Shown here in pieces: positions 13,835 through 17,038 of a DNA stretch of 17,038 nt. Positions within the stretch are counted from its first letter, which is position 1. Each line of letters begins with the position of its first letter. Source of the DNA: AC-69 sp035701505 (GTDB lineage: Bacteria > Actinomycetota > UBA4738 > HRBIN12); contig DASSSA010000111.1 of assembly GCA_035701505.1 (NCBI GenBank), positions 1-17,038 on the forward strand. The letters are read 5' to 3'. The notes below the pieces were generated by a model. The model ran no database searches, was not told where the DNA came from, and was given only the letters and a program-made list of their open reading frames with translations. Position numbers and translations under genes: made by a program.

Positions 13835-14485
13835 ATGCTCCTCGTGTTGATCCGCCACGGCCTCACCGCGGCTACCGACGGCGGGGTGCTGGGCGGATGG
13901 ACCCCGGGGATTCACCTCAACGACCTCGGCCGCGAACAGGCCGAACGCCTGGCGGCGCGCCTCGACGGCGTGACGATCCATTCCACCTATGCGAGCCCTC
14001 TGGAGCGGTGCCAGGAGACGGCCGCGCCGCTCGCCGCGGCCCGGGACCTCCGCGTCCTCACCCGTTCCGACCTCGGCGAGGTCCGGTACGGCTCGTGGAC
14101 CGGGCGGAACGTGAAGCTGCTGGCCCGGACCAAGCTGTGGAACGTGGTCCATCACGTGCCCTCACGGGCCCGCTTCCCCGGCGGGGAGAGCCTTCTCGAG
14201 GTCCAGCACCGGATGGTCGCCGAGCTGGAGCGGATCGCGGCCGCCCATCCCAAGCAGGTGGTCGCGGTGTGTTCGCACGCCGATCCCATCCGGCTGGCCA
14301 TCGCGCACTTCGCCGGGATACACACCGATCTGTATCACCGCATCTCGGTGGACACGGCGTCGGTGTCGGTGCTGGCGCTCGGCGACGGCATGCCCCGGAT
14401 CCTGAAGGTGAACGACACGGGAGATCTCTCCGTCCTCGCGCCCCGACGCTCGCGTGGGAGGGCGCGCGCGAAGGTGCGAGGATAG
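13835..14485 (+). CDS. Histidine phosphatase/phosphomutase of the MSMEG_4193 family
   Basis: This 216-aa protein belongs to the phosphoglycerate-mutase-like histidine phosphatases. The phosphohistidine motif is LIRHGLT (R7, H8). The other active-site residues are R58 (SPLERCQET), E82 (DLGEVRYGSWTG) and H148 (VCSHADPIRLAIAHF). With a DUF3090 gene and a SCO1664-family gene directly downstream, it fits the three-gene system conserved in Actinobacteria, whose first member is the MSMEG_4193-type probable phosphomutase. Its substrate is not established. The C-terminal tail is basic (RRSRGRARAKVRG). It starts with a leaderless ATG, and its stop is 4 nt before the next ATG. Confidence 0.88.
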   Translation: MLLVLIRHGLTAATDGGVLGGWTPGIHLNDLGREQAERLAARLDGVTIHSTYASPLERCQETAAPLAAARDLRVLTRSDLGEVRYGSWTGRNVKLLARTKLWNVVHHVPSRARFPGGESLLEVQHRMVAELERIAAAHPKQVVAVCSHADPIRLAIAHFAGIHTDLYHRISVDTASVSVLALGDGMPRILKVNDTGDLSVLAPRRSRGRARAKVRG

Positions 14486-14489
14486 CCCG

Positions 14490-15044
14490 ATGGACCTCGA
14501 GCATGTCGACCGCATCACCGCGGGCGCCGTCGGGGACCCGGGTGAGCGCACCTTCTATCTCCAGGCCCGAACCGGCAGCGAGCTCGTCACCTTGATCCTG
14601 GAGAAGCAACAGGTGGAGCTGCTGTCGGCCTCGATCCTCGACATCCTGTCGCGGGTGGGAAAGGAGACCGGGGAAGGCCCATCGGAAGAGGAGCTCGAGC
14701 TCGAGGAGCCGCTCGAGCCTGTGTGGCGGGTTGGCCGGCTGTCCATCGGCTACGAGGAGGAGCGCGACCGCATGGTGTTGGAGCTCGAGGAGCTGGTCCC
14801 CGAAGACGAGGACGAGGAGGACGAAGAGGCAGACGTGGAGACCGAGGGCACGTTGCCGGACCTCCCTGAGCCAGACCGCATCCGGATGTGGGCCACGCGA
14901 GAGCAGATGCTCGCCCTCTCCCGGCAGGGGGCCGCCGTGGCCGCCGCCGGCCGGCCCCGGTGCGAGTTCTGCGGCAATCCCATCGACCCGGAGGGCCACA
15001 CGTGCCCGGCGATGAACGGCCATCGGGGTCCAGCCCGACGCTGA
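14490..15044 (+). CDS. DUF3090 family protein
   Basis: This 184-aa protein is the second member of the actinobacterial trio. Family features seen are the N-terminal F-Y-L-Q-A-R-T-G and LEKQQVELL segments (22-44), the middle VGRLSIGYEEERDRMVLELEEL (81-102), and a C-terminal zinc-ribbon-like motif C158-x2-C161-x8-H170-x-C172 (CEFCGNPIDPEGHTCP). Between them is a run of Asp/Glu (104-119) that is probably disordered. The biochemical role is unknown. The ATG at 14490 is 4 nt after the preceding stop, with GAGGA 7 nt upstream. The 3' end overlaps the SCO1664-family gene by 43 nt. An upstream in-frame start within the phosphomutase gene is rejected. Confidence 0.9.
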   Translation: MDLEHVDRITAGAVGDPGERTFYLQARTGSELVTLILEKQQVELLSASILDILSRVGKETGEGPSEEELELEEPLEPVWRVGRLSIGYEEERDRMVLELEELVPEDEDEEDEEADVETEGTLPDLPEPDRIRMWATREQMLALSRQGAAVAAAGRPRCEFCGNPIDPEGHTCPAMNGHRGPARR

Positions 15045-15757
15045 CGCCGTCGGACGGCGCGGCGCTCACCCTCCTCCGGGAAGGCGACCTGTCGATCGTG
15101 GGGCCCCTCCCTCGGGCATCTAACTCCACCTACCTGGCGAAGGTGCGAGCGAGAGGCGAGGAGTCGCTCGCCGTGTACAAGCCTCGGGACGGGGAGGCCC
15201 CGCTGTGGGACTTTCCCCCCGGGACCCTGTGCCGCCGAGAGGTGGCCGCCTACGTGGTGGCTCGGTCCCTGGGGTGGCCCCGGGTTCCCCCCACCGTCCT
15301 TCGCCCGGGGCCCGAAGGCCCGGGGTCGGTCCAGCTGTTCATGGAGTTCGACCCAAACGAGCATTACTTCACGCTGGCCGAGCGGATCCCCGACGAGTTC
15401 CGGAGAGTCGCCCTGTTCGACGCCGTGGTCAACAACGCCGACCGGAAGTCCGGCCACTGTCTCCTGGGGACCGACGACGAGGTCTTCGTCATCGACCACG
15501 GCGTCTGCTTCCACGAAGCCCCGAAGCTCCGCACGGTGATCTGGGACTTCGCCGGGGAGGGCGTTCCGCGGTCCATGCGCGAGGACCTGCGCGGGCTGGC
15601 AGGGAAGCTCGAGGGGGGGCCGGCTCGGGAGGAGCTCGGGCGGCTGCTCTCCGAGCGGGAGCTCGAAGCCATTCGGAGCCGGCTGAACCGGCTGATCCAG
15701 TCGGCGCGATTCCCGGAGCCCGGGTCGGAACGATCGTATCCGTGGCCCCCGGTGTGA
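15002..15757 (+). CDS. SCO1664 family protein (PI3K/PI4K-like kinase fold)
   Basis: This 251-aa protein is the third member of the trio. The family shows distant similarity to phosphatidylinositol 3-/4-kinases. Visible kinase-like elements are lysine 60 in AVYKP, an R-E-V-A-A-Y-V-V-A helix (79-87), the presumed catalytic loop VVNNADRKSGH (142-152) and the metal-binding IDHG (164-167). Other family features are FMEFDPNEHYFTL (113-125) and WDFAGEGVP (181-189). It may phosphorylate a small molecule or protein, but no substrate is known. The GTG at 15002 is supported by GGAGGG ending 6 nt upstream, inside the DUF3090 gene, which implies translational coupling. The stop at 15755-15757 overlaps a possible GTG start of the sigma factor gene. 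Confidence 0.88.
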   Translation: MPGDERPSGSSPTLTPSDGAALTLLREGDLSIVGPLPRASNSTYLAKVRARGEESLAVYKPRDGEAPLWDFPPGTLCRREVAAYVVARSLGWPRVPPTVLRPGPEGPGSVQLFMEFDPNEHYFTLAERIPDEFRRVALFDAVVNNADRKSGHCLLGTDDEVFVIDHGVCFHEAPKLRTVIWDFAGEGVPRSMREDLRGLAGKLEGGPAREELGRLLSERELEAIRSRLNRLIQSARFPEPGSERSYPWPPV

Positions 15758-15801
15758 AGGCCGTCTCACGCCGCGGCAGGCTCGGGACGTTCAACCAGAC
15801 G

Positions 15802-16287
15802 ATGGCCCTGCCGCCGTTCGCCACGTTCCTGGAGGAACACCGGGTCCCCGTGTACCGGTTCCTGCTCGCCTCCGTGGGGCCCGGCGACGCTGACGATTGC
15901 TTCCAGGAGACGTTCCTCGCGGCGCTCCGGGCTTACCCGAAGCTGCGCGATGAGTCGAACCTCCGCGCATGGGTGTTGACGATCGCGACGCGGAAGGCCA
16001 TCGACCACGGCCGAGCCCGGGCTCGGCGGGCGGTCCCGGTCCGGGAGCTGCCGGAACGGCCGACGAACGAGGAGGCCGACGGGGACCCGGAGCTGTGGCG
16101 GGCGGTCCGCGCGCTGCCGGAGCGGCAGCGCGCGGCCGTCGTCCACCGGTACGTGCTCGATCTCCCCTATGCCGACGTTGCCCGGGCCCTCGGGTGTAGC
16201 GAGGAGGCCGCCCGGGCCAGCGCGTACGAGGGGCGGAAGAAGCTGCGGGCCATGCGGGAACTCGAGCATCTGGGAGGAAAGCGATGA
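15802..16287 (+). CDS. ECF-type RNA polymerase sigma factor
   Basis: This 161-aa protein has the two domains of an extracytoplasmic-function sigma factor. Region 2 spans about 7-76, with VYRFLLASVGPGDADDCFQETFLAALRAY-type helices and RAWVLTIATRKAIDHGRARARR for -10 recognition. Region 4 spans about 98-150, with LPERQRAAVVHRYVLDLPYADVARALG and the recognition helix SEEAARASAYEGRKKLR. It would direct RNA polymerase to a small regulon. No anti-sigma factor gene follows. Instead the stop overlaps the start of an alkyltransferase gene (ATGA). The ATG at 15802 is chosen as the start. A GTG at 15754, overlapping the preceding stop (GTGA), would add 16 basic residues and is a real alternative. Neither start has a strong Shine-Dalgarno. 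Confidence 0.87.
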   Translation: MALPPFATFLEEHRVPVYRFLLASVGPGDADDCFQETFLAALRAYPKLRDESNLRAWVLTIATRKAIDHGRARARRAVPVRELPERPTNEEADGDPELWRAVRALPERQRAAVVHRYVLDLPYADVARALGCSEEAARASAYEGRKKLRAMRELEHLGGKR

Positions 16288-16892
16288 CGAATGAGTTCGG
16301 TTCGATGCGGCGGGCGGACGTGGAGGGCGCCTCTCGGGCGGCCGCCGAGGGCGTGATCGATGCCGCCAGGCGCCAGGGCATGGAGGACGTGGCGGTGGCG
16401 ACGATCGGCTCGCCGGTTGGCGACCTGCTCGTGGCGGGGACCCGCCGAGGTCTGGTCCGGGTGGCCTATCCGGACGAGCGGCCTGACCTGGTGATCGAGG
16501 ACCTGGCGGAGGCGCTCTCCCCCAGGGTCCTGGAGGACCCTCGGGCCCTGGACCTCGTGCGCCGTCAGCTGGAGGAGTATTTCGAGGGACGGCGAGACCG
16601 GTTCGAGGTTCGGCTGGACTGGGCGCTCGCCCCGAGCGGCTTTTCCCGCAAGGTGCTCGAGGCGACGGCTCGCATCCCGTTCGGCTCGGTCTCCACCTAT
16701 GGGGAGATGGCCAAGCGCGCGGGGAGCCCCCGGGCCGCCCGGGCCGCGGGGAACGCCCTCCACGACAACCCGATCCCCATCGTCGTCCCGTGCCACCGCG
16801 TGATCCCCTCCACCGGCGGGATCGGGAAGTACGGCGGGAGCGAGTGGCGCAAGGAGTTCCTCCTCCGCCTGGAGGGGGCGCTCACAGGCTAG
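16284..16892 (+). CDS. ogt: Methylated-DNA--protein-cysteine methyltransferase (Ogt/MGMT)
   Basis: This suicide enzyme transfers O6-alkyl groups from guanine in DNA to its own cysteine. The 202-aa protein has the active-site motif IVVPCHRVI with C170, its only cysteine. It also has the helix-turn-helix FGSVSTYGEMAKRAGSP (133-149), the arginine finger in ARAAGNAL (152-159), and the closing GGIGKYGGSEWRKEFLLRLE (178-197), where a substrate-binding Tyr-Gly-Gly is seen. The N-terminal beta domain starts at about residue 36 (VAVATIGSPVGDLLVAG). The first 35 residues (an Arg/Ala/Glu-rich helix) are extra compared with minimal Ogt and may contact the sigma factor. ATG 16284 overlaps the sigma factor stop, so the two are co-translated. 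There is no Ada-type N-terminal zinc domain. Confidence 0.94.
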   Translation: MTNEFGSMRRADVEGASRAAAEGVIDAARRQGMEDVAVATIGSPVGDLLVAGTRRGLVRVAYPDERPDLVIEDLAEALSPRVLEDPRALDLVRRQLEEYFEGRRDRFEVRLDWALAPSGFSRKVLEATARIPFGSVSTYGEMAKRAGSPRAARAAGNALHDNPIPIVVPCHRVIPSTGGIGKYGGSEWRKEFLLRLEGALTG

Positions 16893-16959
16893 GGTGCCCG
16901 CCGCCGGGGAGCCCCCGCTTGGCCGGCAGCAGATGGTCCAGAACCCGCCCGACCTCTCC

Positions 16960-16971
16960 GATAATGTCCGG
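16960..16971 (+). promoter_or_regulatory. Leaderless -10 element of the last gene
   Basis: GATAAT (16960-16965), one base off the consensus TATAAT, ends 6 nt before ATG 16972. There is no Shine-Dalgarno. The 79-nt gap after ogt shows no T-tailed hairpin. Confidence 0.45.
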
Positions 16972-17038
16972 ATGAAGGTGACGGTCATCGTGCCGGTGCT
17001 GTACAGCGAGCCCGGACTCGCGCGGGCACTCGGCCGAC
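16972..17038 (+). CDS. Start of a probable family 2 glycosyltransferase (partial)
   Basis: Only 22 codons are inside the window: MKVTVIVPVLYSEPGLARAL plus two residues. The opening strand VTVIVPV followed by a short E-P-G-L-A-R-A-L helix is the usual start of GT2 (GT-A fold) glycosyltransferases, where the strand leads into the UDP-sugar site. The catalytic DxD motif would lie outside the window, so the assignment is tentative. Confidence 0.5.
   Translation, partial: MKVTVIVPVLYSEPGLARALGR

Noticed and set aside
14058..15023. Long minus-strand frame opposite the phosphomutase/DUF3090 genes
   Set aside because: Composition is Arg/Pro/Ala-rich with no motif and no start signal. The plus-strand genes have active-site residues and coupled starts.
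1..17038. CRISPR array, tRNA/rRNA genes, insertion sequences or phage genes
   Set aside because: No regularly spaced repeats, no cloverleaf or conserved rRNA segments, and no transposase or integrase motifs were seen by eye.

Overview
The window is about 17 kb of very GC-rich, gene-dense bacterial chromosome and looks like Actinomycetota, probably an uncultured or deep lineage. The reasons are: GTG starts; several genes whose TANNNT -10 hexamer lies 6-7 nt before the start codon (leaderless transcripts); GTTCACC-type PHO-box repeats; and the conserved actinobacterial trio phosphomutase / DUF3090 / SCO1664-family protein. I see no insertion sequence, integrase, CRISPR array, rRNA or tRNA. This reads as core chromosome.

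Layout. (1) 1-156 is the 3' end of an unrecognised gene. (2) 262-2689 holds two overlapping plus-strand genes: a membrane protein with two MgtE/SLC41-type domains, and a soluble partner with two PhoU-like + RCK_C (TrkA_C) repeats. They look like a gated cation transporter. (3) 2763-3335 encodes a stand-alone protein with two Lrp/AsnC effector (RAM) domains, convergent with ispH (3344-4264, minus), the last enzyme of the MEP isoprenoid pathway. (4) 4345-5650 (minus) carries a corA Mg2+/Co2+ channel gene broken by a frameshift, and a small receiver-like protein just behind it. A GNAT acetyltransferase (5693-6463) is divergent from corA. (5) 6468-6668 encodes a small zinc-ribbon protein.

(6) 6761-13501 is a complete phosphate-starvation locus. 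The minus strand carries pstS-pstC-pstA-pstB-phoU-phoB with overlapping start and stop codons. The PhoR-type sensor kinase is transcribed divergently from pstS. The 325-nt region between them contains a clear PHO box (GTTCACC-N4-GTTCATC on the pstS strand), and a strong hairpin sits between pstS and pstC. PstSCAB imports phosphate, PhoU connects transporter state to the kinase, and PhoR/PhoB feed back on the PHO box.

(7) A 51-aa Cys-rich protein (13557-13712, minus) is divergent from the plus-strand trio 13835-15757. (8) The trio runs directly into an ECF-type sigma factor that is translationally coupled (ATGA) to an O6-alkylguanine-DNA alkyltransferase. (9) At the right edge a leaderless gene begins (16972), probably a family 2 glycosyltransferase.

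The most promising candidates for undescribed biology are the MgtE-like/PhoU-RCK_C pair, the phosphomutase/DUF3090/SCO1664 trio with its downstream sigma factor-alkyltransferase pair, and the tandem RAM-domain protein. All functions are read from motifs by eye. No database search was run.
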